Positions 24,418 to 32,494 are shown, counted from the first letter of the stretch. The stretch is DNA of 64,000 bases from Chryseobacterium soli (GCF_000737705.1 NZ_JPRH01000003.1:186001-250000); one strand, 5' to 3'. The notes: generated from the sequence alone by a model not told the origin. Made by a program: numbers and translations.

Positions 24418-25149
24418 ATGATGAAAAATCTGTATTTGAATCCGTGTACCTTTTTTATCTTCCTGTTTGTAATGAGTTACGGACAGGAAGACAAGAAGGT
24501 TATTGCTAAAATTGAACACAGTACGGTGGAAAATCAGATGAAACTGAAAGCTACTGTTACCAACAATACAGCCATCTACAAAGAACTTAATTACCTGTTG
24601 GTTTCCATTAAAAAAGGTGGGGCGGGTAATCTTTCCAATAACCGTCAGAGCGGAAAATTTTCAATCAATCCCAATGAGGTAAAAGTATTGTCGGAAATCA
24701 GTGTAAATCTTGATAAAAAAGATGCCCTGAAAGCCTTTCTGTACATCAAAGACGAGGAAACCCAGAAGCTTGTGGCTAAAGACAGCCTTGAATTTAATAA
24801 TGACTGGTTTAAAAAGAAAGCAGGCAGGGTAGAAGAAGATGCTGTATTTGAATTAAAAGGGCTGACCATTGATGAAACGAAAAGTAAAATAGGAAAAGAT
24901 TTTTATGACCTGTTTTACATGCAGTACAGCCAGCTTCCGGACAAATCGAATGCTCCGGTTACCATTTCAGAACTTCCCGTTCGGGGTACCAGCAGCCAGA
25001 TCAATATTGAAATAGAAGATAAAGTGATTTACAGCTTTATGACCAATCCCAGTGAAGATTATCTGAAAGAACAGCTTGCCGGCAGCCTGAAATATATCAA
25101 AGAATTTAATGCCAGAAAAAACCTTATAAAAAATGAATTCATCTACTAA
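24418..25149 (+). CDS. csgE: Curli assembly protein CsgE with CsgH-like N-terminal domain
   Basis: A 243-residue periplasmic protein; E. coli CsgE is about half this length. Residues 145-243 (GLTIDETKSKIGKDFYDLFY, then ISELPVRGTSSQINIEIEDKVIYSF) match CsgE, the cap and adaptor of the CsgG pore. Residues about 25-125 resemble the CsgC/CsgH amyloid-inhibitor fold: VSIKKGGAGNLSNNRQSGKFS, then KVLSEISVNLDKKDALKAFLYI follows the alphaproteobacterial CsgH pattern. If right, one polypeptide would both suppress early polymerisation and deliver subunits to the pore. The CsgE part is secure; the CsgH-like part is inference by eye. Confidence 0.85.
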   Translation: MMKNLYLNPCTFFIFLFVMSYGQEDKKVIAKIEHSTVENQMKLKATVTNNTAIYKELNYLLVSIKKGGAGNLSNNRQSGKFSINPNEVKVLSEISVNLDKKDALKAFLYIKDEETQKLVAKDSLEFNNDWFKKKAGRVEEDAVFELKGLTIDETKSKIGKDFYDLFYMQYSQLPDKSNAPVTISELPVRGTSSQINIEIEDKVIYSFMTNPSEDYLKEQLAGSLKYIKEFNARKNLIKNEFIY

Positions 25150-25160
25150 AAACGTCCGTT

Positions 25161-25571
25161 ATGAAAACTTTTATAATCATTTTCACCTTTATTGCGGGCA
25201 TATTCTGCGGAAAAGCCCAGCAGTTGGTTTATAAGCCTGTAAATCCTGCATTTGGAGGAGATACCTTCAATTATCAGTGGCTTTTAAGCTCGGCAAATGC
25301 CCAAAATCAGTTTGATGAAAAAAAAGATTACAGCAATCTATTGGGGAATGCCAACTCCTTGGACAGCTTCAGCCAAAGCATCAATCGTCAGGTGTTGAGC
25401 GAACTGTCGAGAAAGTTGTTTGAAGATCAGTTTGGACAAGGCAGTGTACAACCCGGAAATTATCTTTTTGGATCACTATACCTGCAGATTACCACAACTG
25501 CTCAAGGACTTTTAATTAATATTTTGGATACCAGTACTGGTGATCAGTCCGAGATCGTAATTCCAAAATAA
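25161..25571 (+). CDS. csgF: Curli assembly protein CsgF
   Basis: A 136-residue protein with a signal peptide ending GKAQ and the CsgF start QLVYKPVNPAFGGDTFNYQWLLSSANAQNQF, which in E. coli plugs into the CsgG channel and forms its second constriction. The remainder (GNYLFGSLYLQITTTAQGLLINILDTSTGDQSEIVIP) matches the C-terminal domain that holds the nucleator. It is 11 bp after the CsgE-like gene. Confidence 0.93.
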   Translation: MKTFIIIFTFIAGIFCGKAQQLVYKPVNPAFGGDTFNYQWLLSSANAQNQFDEKKDYSNLLGNANSLDSFSQSINRQVLSELSRKLFEDQFGQGSVQPGNYLFGSLYLQITTTAQGLLINILDTSTGDQSEIVIPK

Positions 25572-25598
25572 AAAAAGTAACTAAAAACTAAACTTACC

Positions 25599-26963
25599 AT
25601 GAGAGCTTACATTTACACCAGAATTTTTTTCTGTGCCGCCTTTTTATGTATCATGCAGGCGTGCAGCTCATTGTTGGGACTGCCTTCAGATCCCCAAAAA
25701 TCTACGATGGGGGAGAACACCTCCTATACCACAGAATTGAAAAACCTCCCCCTTCCCAAAGAAAAAGTAGTTATAGGAGTTTATAAATTCCGGGATCAGA
25801 CCGGCCAGTACAAACCCTCTGAAAACGGTAATAACTGGAGCACAGCCGTACCGCAGGGAACCACCACGATTCTGATCAAAGCATTAGAAGACAGCAGGTG
25901 GTTTGTTCCTATTGAAAGAGAAAATATAGCAAATCTTTTGAATGAAAGACAGATCATTCGCTCCACACGGCAGGAATATTTAAAAGATGCCGATAAAACC
26001 AGCCAGTCGCTGCCACCGCTTTTATATGCCGGAATTCTTCTGGAAGGAGGCGTGATTTCTTATGACAGCAATGTGATGACTGGCGGGCTGGGAGCAAGAT
26101 ATTTTGGCATCGGCGCCTCTACCCAATACCGCCAAGACAGAATTACCATCTACCTTCGTGCGGTTTCTACCTTAAACGGGGAAATTCTGAAAACCGTTTA
26201 CACCTCCAAAACCATACTTTCAACGAGCGTTAACGGAAGTTTTTTCAGGTATATAGATACCGAAAGACTTTTGGAAGCCGAAATAGGGCTTACCCAGAAT
26301 GAACCTGTACAGCTTGCCGTAACCGAAGCTATAGAAAAAGCGGTGAAATCTTTAATTGTGGAAGGGATTCAGGATAAGATCTGGGGAAAAGCAGTGGAAG
26401 GCACCACCGATTATCAATCTCTTATCGATGAATATACCAGAGAACAGGATAAAAATATGAACAGAACCATAGGAGACAGGATGCCTGAAAATTACAGACA
26501 GAAACTCTCTGTATTTGCCAATGTGGAAGGGCAGAAAGTAAAAGATGATTATGTGGGGACTACCATGAACGTGGGCGGAAAGGTGGGTGTTAAATATTTT
26601 TTAAGCCCAAGCTTTAATCTTGAATTGAACGGCAACTATTTCACCTTAGAAAATAAAAATATTGCGAAAAAGAGCTATTACGTTCCGGAGATCAATCTGG
26701 AATACCTTCTTTTTCCAAGATATAAATTCAGTCCATATCTGTATGGAGGCTTGGGGGCTATGTTTTCAAAAGAGAGTCCCCAATATAAAGGTCAGGTAGG
26801 AGGCGGCCTTGAATATATGATCGACAATAATGTCGCTCTGAGGGTTTCATCTCAGTATGATATAGGTTTTAAAGACGACTGGGAAGGATTGATCAAGGGA
26901 AAACATAAAGATCAGTCGATACGGTTTGCGTTGGGAGTCAACTTTTATATTGGAAAAAAATAA
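25599..26963 (+). CDS. csgG: Curli secretion pore CsgG with C-terminal outer-membrane-barrel-like extension
   Basis: A 454-residue lipoprotein (lipobox MQAC, Cys22). Residues about 40-285 are CsgG: VVIGVYKFRDQTGQYKPS, GTTTILIKALEDSRWFVPIERENIANLLNERQIIR, LLYAGILLEGGVISYDSN, GARYFGIGASTQYRQDRITIYLRAVSTLNGEIL. It forms the nonameric outer-membrane export channel. Residues from about 295 add a domain absent from the 277-residue E. coli protein, with the alternating pattern of an OmpA-like small barrel (VGVKYFLSPSFNLELNGNYF, SPYLYGGLGAMFS, FALGVNFYIGKK). The addition may help anchor the pore or contact the peptidoglycan side. Confidence 0.92.
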   Translation: MRAYIYTRIFFCAAFLCIMQACSSLLGLPSDPQKSTMGENTSYTTELKNLPLPKEKVVIGVYKFRDQTGQYKPSENGNNWSTAVPQGTTTILIKALEDSRWFVPIERENIANLLNERQIIRSTRQEYLKDADKTSQSLPPLLYAGILLEGGVISYDSNVMTGGLGARYFGIGASTQYRQDRITIYLRAVSTLNGEILKTVYTSKTILSTSVNGSFFRYIDTERLLEAEIGLTQNEPVQLAVTEAIEKAVKSLIVEGIQDKIWGKAVEGTTDYQSLIDEYTREQDKNMNRTIGDRMPENYRQKLSVFANVEGQKVKDDYVGTTMNVGGKVGVKYFLSPSFNLELNGNYFTLENKNIAKKSYYVPEINLEYLLFPRYKFSPYLYGGLGAMFSKESPQYKGQVGGGLEYMIDNNVALRVSSQYDIGFKDDWEGLIKGKHKDQSIRFALGVNFYIGKK

Positions 26964-26974
26964 AAACAAACACT

Positions 26975-28486
26975 ATGAAAACTTTACTAAAAATTATCAG
27001 CATATTCATTCTTTATTTTTGCCTGTTTTCATGTAATGAAGAACTTACAGATCAGGCTCAAACAGGAATATTGAAAGGAAAAGTAGTGAAAAGAGGCACC
27101 AATGTGCCGATTCCCAATGTGAAAATTTTTACAGCACCCACCACCCAAACCGTTTTCAGTGGGACTGACGGAACCTTTGAAATTTCTAATATGCCTGTAG
27201 GAAACTATTCTGTAAAAGCAGAATTATCAGGGTATATCACGACTTTTCAGGGGGTTAATCTGCAAAATCAAAATCAGCTGGTAACCGTGGTTTTTGAGAT
27301 GGATGACGATACGTCGTTAAACTCTCCGCCCACAGCGCCGCAATTGCTGAGTCCGGTAGATAATGCAGTCAACCAGCCTTTGAATGTAGAGCTTACCTGG
27401 ACGTCCACCGATCCGGATACGGCAGATGTATTAAAATATAGTTTGACAATTAAAAATAATCTGGATACTAATGTGATTCAGGTGAATGATTTGAAAGTGA
27501 ATCATTATACACTCTCAAATCTGAAGTTTGGTGTTAGTTACTTCTGGCAGGTGTCTGTTTCGGACGACATTCACCCGCCAGTTTTAAGTGCTATTGGTAA
27601 ATTCACGACCAATACCGTTCCTACAAACCGTTATCACTATGTACAAAAACAGGACGGTAATTTTGTAATCATTTCAAGTGATGCTCAGGGAAATAATTTT
27701 CAGTTCACCAATTCATCCTACAACAGCTGGCGCCCAAGGAAAAATAACAATGCTGGCTTAATTGCATTCCTGAGAACCGAAGGCGGAAGCACGCATCTGT
27801 ATACTGCAAACCCTGATGGTTCAAATCCTTTTAAAGTGACCACAGTACCTGCTGCCGGATTTAATAATTATGAAATGGATTTTGCATGGAGTACCAATGG
27901 ACAGGAACTTTTATATTCTAATTTCAATAAATTATACAGAATTAATAAAGATGGAAGCGGTCTTAATCTTGTGTATACGACACCAGACGGAAGTATGATC
28001 TCAGAATGTGACTGGAGTTACGATGGAAGCAAAATCGCTTTAAAAACCAATGATTTCAGTGGATACAATACAAAGATCTATGTTATTGATATGATTGGGA
28101 CTGTCTTAAAGACAGTGGTGACTGGAGTTGCCGGAGCAAGCGGAGGATTGAATTTTTCTGTTGATGGACAGCTTCTTCTCTATACACGGGATATGTCCGG
28201 TTATCAGGATAGCAGCGGCAATTACCGTCAGCTGGATTCCCATATTTTTGTCTATAATCTGGTAAGCAATGCAGTGTATGATATTTCTTTGGAAAGCGAA
28301 AAACCATTGGGAACAAACGACCTGGACCCCAGATTTTCACCCAATAATGCACAGGTTATTTTCATGAATACTTCAAATGATAATATTTCTCAGAAAAACG
28401 TGATGACCATAGATCTCAACAGTTCTATGACAGACCTTTCCAGAGCAGTTCTCTTCAATAATGCAGAAATGCCGGATTATGAATAG
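26975..28486 (+). CDS. Lipoprotein with carboxypeptidase-regulatory, FnIII-like and beta-propeller domains
   Basis: A 503-residue lipoprotein (lipobox LFSC, Cys20). In order: a CarboxypepD_reg-like domain (GILKGKVVKRGTNVPIPNV ... GNYSVKAELSGY, about 30-110), an FnIII-like domain (PPTAPQLLSPVDNAVNQPLNVELTWTS ... YFWQVSVSD, about 118-205), and a TolB/PD40-type beta-propeller (MDFAWSTNGQELLYSN, CDWSYDGSKIALKTN, DPRFSPNNAQVIFMN). It is 11 bp after csgG, so it appears to be the last gene of the curli operon. It may bind the fibre or a surface glycan; this is not known. Confidence 0.82.
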   Translation: MKTLLKIISIFILYFCLFSCNEELTDQAQTGILKGKVVKRGTNVPIPNVKIFTAPTTQTVFSGTDGTFEISNMPVGNYSVKAELSGYITTFQGVNLQNQNQLVTVVFEMDDDTSLNSPPTAPQLLSPVDNAVNQPLNVELTWTSTDPDTADVLKYSLTIKNNLDTNVIQVNDLKVNHYTLSNLKFGVSYFWQVSVSDDIHPPVLSAIGKFTTNTVPTNRYHYVQKQDGNFVIISSDAQGNNFQFTNSSYNSWRPRKNNNAGLIAFLRTEGGSTHLYTANPDGSNPFKVTTVPAAGFNNYEMDFAWSTNGQELLYSNFNKLYRINKDGSGLNLVYTTPDGSMISECDWSYDGSKIALKTNDFSGYNTKIYVIDMIGTVLKTVVTGVAGASGGLNFSVDGQLLLYTRDMSGYQDSSGNYRQLDSHIFVYNLVSNAVYDISLESEKPLGTNDLDPRFSPNNAQVIFMNTSNDNISQKNVMTIDLNSSMTDLSRAVLFNNAEMPDYE

Positions 28487-28518
28487 ATAGCTGATGGTTG
28501 TTGGTTTATGGCTGACGG

Positions 28519-28592
28519 TGTATAGTGTATAGTGTATAGTGTATAGTGTATAGTGTATAGTGTATAGTGTATAGTGTATAGTGTATAGTGTA
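28519..28592. repeat. Heptanucleotide tandem repeat, TGTATAG x 10
   Basis: Ten exact consecutive copies of TGTATAG (28519-28588) followed by a partial copy (TGTA). It lies 33 bp after the last curli-operon gene. Perfect identity of all copies implies recent slippage, so the copy number probably varies between isolates. Confidence 0.9.
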
Positions 28593-28643
28593 GACAGTTT
28601 ATAGGTCTAGTTGGTGATTTTGAAAAATACTACTTTAAGTATC

Positions 28644-28788
28644 AGAAGACTTGTCGCCTCAACCATTATCATCATGAATACATTGTACGTTTTACATTGT
28701 ACAAAAAAAGACTTAAGGATCAGTAAATTTGTTGCTTCAACAGTCATCACCATTAATACACTTTACTTTTTACAGTGTACAAAAAAAA
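28644..28788 (+). pseudogene. Tandem duplicated fragment resembling a lipoprotein signal peptide
   Basis: Two diverged copies (28644-28710 and 28722-28788, offset 78 bp = 26 codons) lie in one open frame that runs from a TTG at 28611 to 28820. They encode RRLVASTIIIMNTLYVLHCTKK and SKFVASTVITINTLYFLQCTKK, each like a lipoprotein signal with L-x-x-C. Over 22 aligned codons I count 14 base differences, 8 at third positions, which suggests past selection on protein. There is no mature domain and no promoter, so a relic is the likeliest reading. The 3' end runs into the terminator. Confidence 0.35.
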
Positions 28789-28815
28789 TCCAAACCTTCA
28801 GGTTTGGATTTTTTT
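28782..28815. terminator. Bidirectional terminator between the curli operon and the LuxR-type gene
   Basis: AAAAAAATCCAAACC (28782-28796) pairs perfectly with GGTTTGGATTTTTTT (28801-28815) around TTCA. It ends one base before the stop codon of the minus-strand regulator. Confidence 0.88.
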
Positions 28816-28816
28816 C

Positions 28817-29467
28817 TTAATCAATAATATGATTTTCAAGTGCGTATTTCACGACGCCTACGGAGTTTTTTACATTGAGCTTTAAAAGGATCCTTTTACG
28901 GTGGGTTTCTACGGTATTGATGCTTATAAAAAGTTTTTCCGAGATATCTTTGCTGCTTAATCCATCGCATATCAGCCTCAGAATTTCCATTTCCCGCCTT
29001 GTGAGCGGATCTTTAATATGAGAATTTGCTTTTTCCTGTTCATTGCTTAAAAAATGGATCATGCTCTCTTTGGCGTGATTGCAGATATAGATTTCATTTA
29101 AAAGCAATGCCTGGATGGATTTCATGAACTCATCATACCGGCTGTTTTTATCGAGGTAGCTCTTTATTCCTTTGTTAAAAAGCTTTCTGATATCAATTAC
29201 ATCATAGCTATTGCCGATAATGATGATTTTGATGTCTTTGTTTTCGGCGGTAATATTTTCTATAGATTTGTAAAGATCCGTAAGCATCAGCATATTGGAA
29301 CTTATCATCAGGATTTCAGGAGCCTCTTCCTGCAGCTGCTTAGAAAGCGTTTCGAAAGAATTACAAATATTAATTGTATTAAAAATTTTACTTTGAGAAA
29401 GAAGTTTTGATAATCCTTCTGTATACAGCATAGGTTCATCAAAAATAGTTAATCTTGGTTTCATCAT
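28817..29467 (-). CDS. LuxR-type regulator with degenerate receiver domain (CsgD-like candidate)
   Basis: A 216-residue protein with an N-terminal receiver-like domain and a C-terminal LuxR/NarL helix-turn-helix (LTRREMEILRLICDGLSSKDISEKLFISINTVETHRKRILLKL, about 152-195). In the receiver the phosphoacceptor Asp is missing: the segment PEILMISSNML (50-60) puts Ser56 at that position and loses the following Met-Pro. It therefore cannot be activated by standard phosphotransfer, just as CsgD of E. coli has a divergent receiver. It is convergent with the curli operon and no kinase is near. A role in curli control is inferred from position. Confidence 0.88.
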   Translation of the reverse strand: MMKPRLTIFDEPMLYTEGLSKLLSQSKIFNTINICNSFETLSKQLQEEAPEILMISSNMLMLTDLYKSIENITAENKDIKIIIIGNSYDVIDIRKLFNKGIKSYLDKNSRYDEFMKSIQALLLNEIYICNHAKESMIHFLSNEQEKANSHIKDPLTRREMEILRLICDGLSSKDISEKLFISINTVETHRKRILLKLNVKNSVGVVKYALENHIID

Positions 29468-29692
29468 GGTTAGTTTTGGTTATATAAAAATATAAAAAAA
29501 ACTTTACATTTTGGCATTAATTAGCAATTAATAATGAATTATACGATATAAATGAATAATAAAATGTATTTTTTATTGATTATTTTGTAAATAATTCTCT
29601 TTTTATGGAGTTGTGTTTAAATATTTTAGAGTTATTTCTATTAAAGTCTAGTATTTAAGCAGGTTATACAGCTTTTATTTCTGATGTGTAAT

Positions 29693-30163
29693 TTATTTAA
29701 CTAACACAGTAGGGATATGTTGTACCGGGAAATTTACGGAGTTTGCAATGAAACAAAATTGATTGGCCTTATGGTGAAGTTCCCTGGCTTTTACCACCAT
29801 AGACTCATCTGTTACTGTAACGGTTGGATGTAAAATAACCTGTGTGAAATGCCCACTGCCATTGGGTGTTTCCGTCATAATCCCTGTTGCAGTATCCTGA
29901 TAGTCTACGACAATAATGCCTGCTTCAGAACAAAAATGCAGATACCAGAGCATGTGGCAGGAAGAGAGAGAAGATAAGAATAAATCTTCAGGATTGTGTT
30001 TTGTCTTATCACCACGAAAGGCCGGATCGGAAGAACCTTCCATAACAGGTTTATGATCGACAGCAATGGTATGGCTTCTCTCGTAATCTCTGTACCCGCT
30101 AGTTCCTGTGCCTTTATTTCCGGTCCATTGGATGGTAGTTTTGTAATGATGTTCTTTGCTCAT
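29693..30163 (-). CDS. OsmC-family protein
   Basis: A 156-residue OsmC/Ohr-like protein: FRGDKTKHNPEDLFLSSLSSCHMLWYLHFCSEAGIIVVDY carries the first Cys in the usual SSxxSCHxLxxL context. The second position (FCIANSVNFPV) has Cys in the later helix, so a thiol peroxidase role against organic hydroperoxides is plausible. It stands alone between AT-rich stretches. Upstream 29468-29692 shows nothing beyond AT-rich DNA. Confidence 0.88.
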   Translation of the reverse strand: MSKEHHYKTTIQWTGNKGTGTSGYRDYERSHTIAVDHKPVMEGSSDPAFRGDKTKHNPEDLFLSSLSSCHMLWYLHFCSEAGIIVVDYQDTATGIMTETPNGSGHFTQVILHPTVTVTDESMVVKARELHHKANQFCFIANSVNFPVQHIPTVLVK

Positions 30164-30235
30164 TTGGATTGAAATAATTTAATTGTAAAAAAAGTATGGG
30201 TTAAAAGTAGGGAAATCTTTTCTACAGAAATAGAA

Positions 30236-30261
30236 AAAGCCTCCAGAAAACTAGAGGCTTT
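30236..30261 (-). terminator. Terminator after the RNase G gene
   Basis: AAAGCCTC and GAGGCTTT arms around a 10-base loop; the minus strand continues into an A/T-rich tail (TTTTTC). It lies just beyond the OsmC start and 10 bp from the RNase stop. Confidence 0.55.
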
Positions 30262-30271
30262 AAATTTTGTT

Positions 30272-31831
30272 TTAATTAGAATATCCTGATACTTCTTCTT
30301 TTTTAGAATTGTAAATTTTGTATTCTAAGTATTTAAAAGAATCCCTTGGGATAATGGTTACCCATTTTTTATACTTGATAAACCATTTCATCTGGATGCT
30401 TTTAATTCCCTTAGTAAGGTAAGCTTCCACGAATGGGTGTACATGCAGGTAAATTTTTCCTTTATCCTTTTGCATGATATTTCTGATGGTTTCTTCCATC
30501 CTTTCCACGATCACAATTGGAGCTACAATTTCTCCGTCTTTGTTCGGGTTTTCTTCTTTGGTCTCGATCTGTTTTTCCGGACGGTTTCTTTGTCTGGTAA
30601 TCTGGATCAGTCCAAATTTACTTGGAGGCAGAATCTTATGGCGAGCTTTGTCGCGACTCATTTCCTCTTTTAGATGTTCGAACAGATTTCTCCTGTGATC
30701 CGGGTTGGTCATGTCGATAAAATCAATCACGATTATTCCTCCCATATCGCGGAGACGCAGCTGTCTGGCGATTTCTGTGGCTGCCATTTTGTTCACATTC
30801 AGAGCGTGTTCTTTATTGGCAGTATTTCCGGTAGTGATATTATTACCAGAATTCACATCGACTACGTGTAGTGCTTCTGTGTGTTCAATAACAAGGTAGG
30901 CACCTTTCGAGCTTGGAATGTTAACGTGTTTTCCAAAACTCTGTTTAAGCTGTTTTTCGACGTTGTAATATTCCAGAAGTGGAATATGGGAATCGTAAAA
31001 CTGGACAATATTCTTTCTTTCCGGGGCAATTACTTCTACATAATTTTTCATTTCAGTTACCATCTGCTCGTCGTCGCAGAAGATATTCACGAAATCCTGG
31101 TTGAAATTGTCTCTTAAAATAGCTGAAGCTTTATCTTCTTCGCTTAAAACTTTAGACGGAACTTTATTTCTCTGGATATTGTTAAAAGTTGTTTCCCATT
31201 TCTGAATCAGCTGATTCATGTCGTTATGCAGGTCTGCAACTTTTTTTCCTTCGGCAACCGTTCTTATGATCACACCGAAACCCTCAGGCTTGATGCTTTC
31301 AATAAGGGTTTTCAGTCTTTCTTTTTCCTCAGAAGTTCTGATTTTTTTAGAAATTGAAACCTTATTGTCGAAAGGAATTAAGACCAAAAAACGTCCTGTC
31401 AAAGAAACCTGAGTTGAAATCCTCGGTCCTTTGGTTGAAATCGGCTCTTTGGTGATTTGTAGTAGAACCAGATCATCTTTTGCGATCACCTTTTCTACCG
31501 TTCCATTTTTGTCTATTTCGGGTTGTATCTCGAAATTTTTTAAGCTTGAAGTGCTTTGTTTTTTAGAAATAGTGTCTTTTAAAAACTTCTTGTATGTAAG
31601 ATATTGCGGGCCCAGGTCCTGGTAATGTAGAAATGCATCCTTGTCATATCCGATATTAACGAATGCAGCATTCAGGTTGGGAGCCAGTTTTTTTACTCTT
31701 CCTATAAACAGATCTCCAACTATAAAATCGCTTTTGTCCTCTTGCTCATGAAGTTCACATAGTCTTCCGTCTTCCAGTAGTGCAATCTTTGTAAGATCAT
31801 CTTCATGCGAAACTATTAGTTCTTTCTTCAT
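30272..31831 (-). CDS. rng: Ribonuclease E/G family endoribonuclease
   Basis: A 519-residue RNase G-type enzyme for rRNA maturation and mRNA decay. Residues 38-128 form the S1-like RNA-binding domain (FIVGDLFIGRVKKLAPNLNAAFVNIGYDKDAFLHYQDL). The catalytic Mg2+ aspartates lie in LHVVDVNSGN and GGIIVIDFIDM, matching the family's paired Asp sites. The Zn-link cysteines of RNase E are not apparent, and there is no long C-terminal degradosome scaffold, so G-type is the better name. It follows HU and a basic mini-gene on the same strand, with a hairpin between. Confidence 0.93.
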   Translation of the reverse strand: MKKELIVSHEDDLTKIALLEDGRLCELHEQEDKSDFIVGDLFIGRVKKLAPNLNAAFVNIGYDKDAFLHYQDLGPQYLTYKKFLKDTISKKQSTSSLKNFEIQPEIDKNGTVEKVIAKDDLVLLQITKEPISTKGPRISTQVSLTGRFLVLIPFDNKVSISKKIRTSEEKERLKTLIESIKPEGFGVIIRTVAEGKKVADLHNDMNQLIQKWETTFNNIQRNKVPSKVLSEEDKASAILRDNFNQDFVNIFCDDEQMVTEMKNYVEVIAPERKNIVQFYDSHIPLLEYYNVEKQLKQSFGKHVNIPSSKGAYLVIEHTEALHVVDVNSGNNITTGNTANKEHALNVNKMAATEIARQLRLRDMGGIIVIDFIDMTNPDHRRNLFEHLKEEMSRDKARHKILPPSKFGLIQITRQRNRPEKQIETKEENPNKDGEIVAPIVIVERMEETIRNIMQKDKGKIYLHVHPFVEAYLTKGIKSIQMKWFIKYKKWVTIIPRDSFKYLEYKIYNSKKEEVSGYSN

Positions 31832-31998
31832 TTTGTTATTAAGATAAAATTGTTAAGATTATAGGGAATTGGCATGTTTTTTATCAAATTAAAAATATTT
31901 TAAATGTAAGGATTTAGAATTAAAGCCATCATATTTTATTAATAATAAATTAAAAACATGTTATTATTTCCACGAAATCTTATAGTTGCAAACAAAAA

Positions 31999-32039
31999 TA
32001 TAGTCGGTAAACTTTAAAAAAATAAAGCTACCAACTATA
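31999..32039 (-). terminator. Terminator after the 29-residue basic peptide gene
   Basis: Three nested stems on one axis: TATAGT/ACTATA, GGTA/TACC and CTTTA/TAAAG, with an A6 loop, total about 15 pairs. On the minus strand a T run (TATTTTTG) follows directly. It separates the mini-gene from the RNase G gene. Confidence 0.75.
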
Positions 32040-32070
32040 TTATTATATTGTAAATCTCGAGAAAAAGAGA

Positions 32071-32160
32071 TTACTTTTTCTTATGTCTGTTCGCTCTTCT
32101 TCTTTTCTTTCTCTTGTGTGTTGCAACCTTGTGTCTTTTTCTTTTCTTTCCGCTTGGCAT
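32071..32160 (-). CDS. 29-residue very basic ribosomal-type peptide
   Basis: Minus-strand ATG at 32160 to TAA at 32071 encodes MPSGKKRKRHKVATHKRKKR followed by RRANRHKKK, with about two thirds Lys, Arg or His. It has the composition and the R-x-x-R-H-K-K-K end of tiny ribosomal proteins, and resembles the AURKAIP1/COX24 (mS38/bS22-like) family that is annotated in many Bacteroidota. The gene lies 43 bp downstream of HU and has its own terminator hairpin. It was found by reading between longer genes. Ribosome association is inference. Confidence 0.7.
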   Translation of the reverse strand: MPSGKKRKRHKVATHKRKKRRRANRHKKK

Positions 32161-32203
32161 AATTTTAAATTTTTTAGTAACTAGTTAATATTCAGTTAAT
32201 GTT

Positions 32204-32494
32204 TTATTTTACTGCGACCTTTGTTTTTACTTTCTCTACAAATGATTTTGAAGGTTTGAAAGCAGGAATGTTGTGAGCAGGAATCTCAATTGCAGTGTTC
32301 TTAGAAATATTTCTTCCTGTTTTAGCAGCACGTGTTTTAATGATAAAAGATCCAAAACCTCTTAGATAAACGTTATCCCCATTATACATAGAAGTCCTGA
32401 TCTCCTGCATAAAAGCTTCTACAACTTTCTGTGTTTCATTCTTTTCTGTTCCCAACTTATTTGAGATGGTGTTTACCAATTCTGCCTTTGTCAT
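32204..32494 (-). CDS. HU-family DNA-binding protein
   Basis: A 96-residue histone-like protein: MTKAELVNTISNKLGTEKNETQKVVEAFMQEIRTSM forms the dimer helices, and GDNVYLRGFGSFIIKTRAAKTGRNISKNTAIEIPAHNIPAFKPSKSF contains the DNA-clasping beta-arms (usual RNPxT region replaced by NISKNT). It bends DNA and organises the nucleoid. It is followed by the basic mini-gene. Confidence 0.95.
   Translation of the reverse strand: MTKAELVNTISNKLGTEKNETQKVVEAFMQEIRTSMYNGDNVYLRGFGSFIIKTRAAKTGRNISKNTAIEIPAHNIPAFKPSKSFVEKVKTKVAVK

Noticed and set aside
28519..28592. CRISPR array or other structured locus
   Set aside because: Seven-base units without spacers are a simple tandem repeat. No cas gene is present in the window.
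28611..28820. A 69-codon plus-strand frame as an intact gene
   Set aside because: It needs a TTG start, has no promoter, and ends inside the terminator. The duplicated signal-like content suits a relic better.
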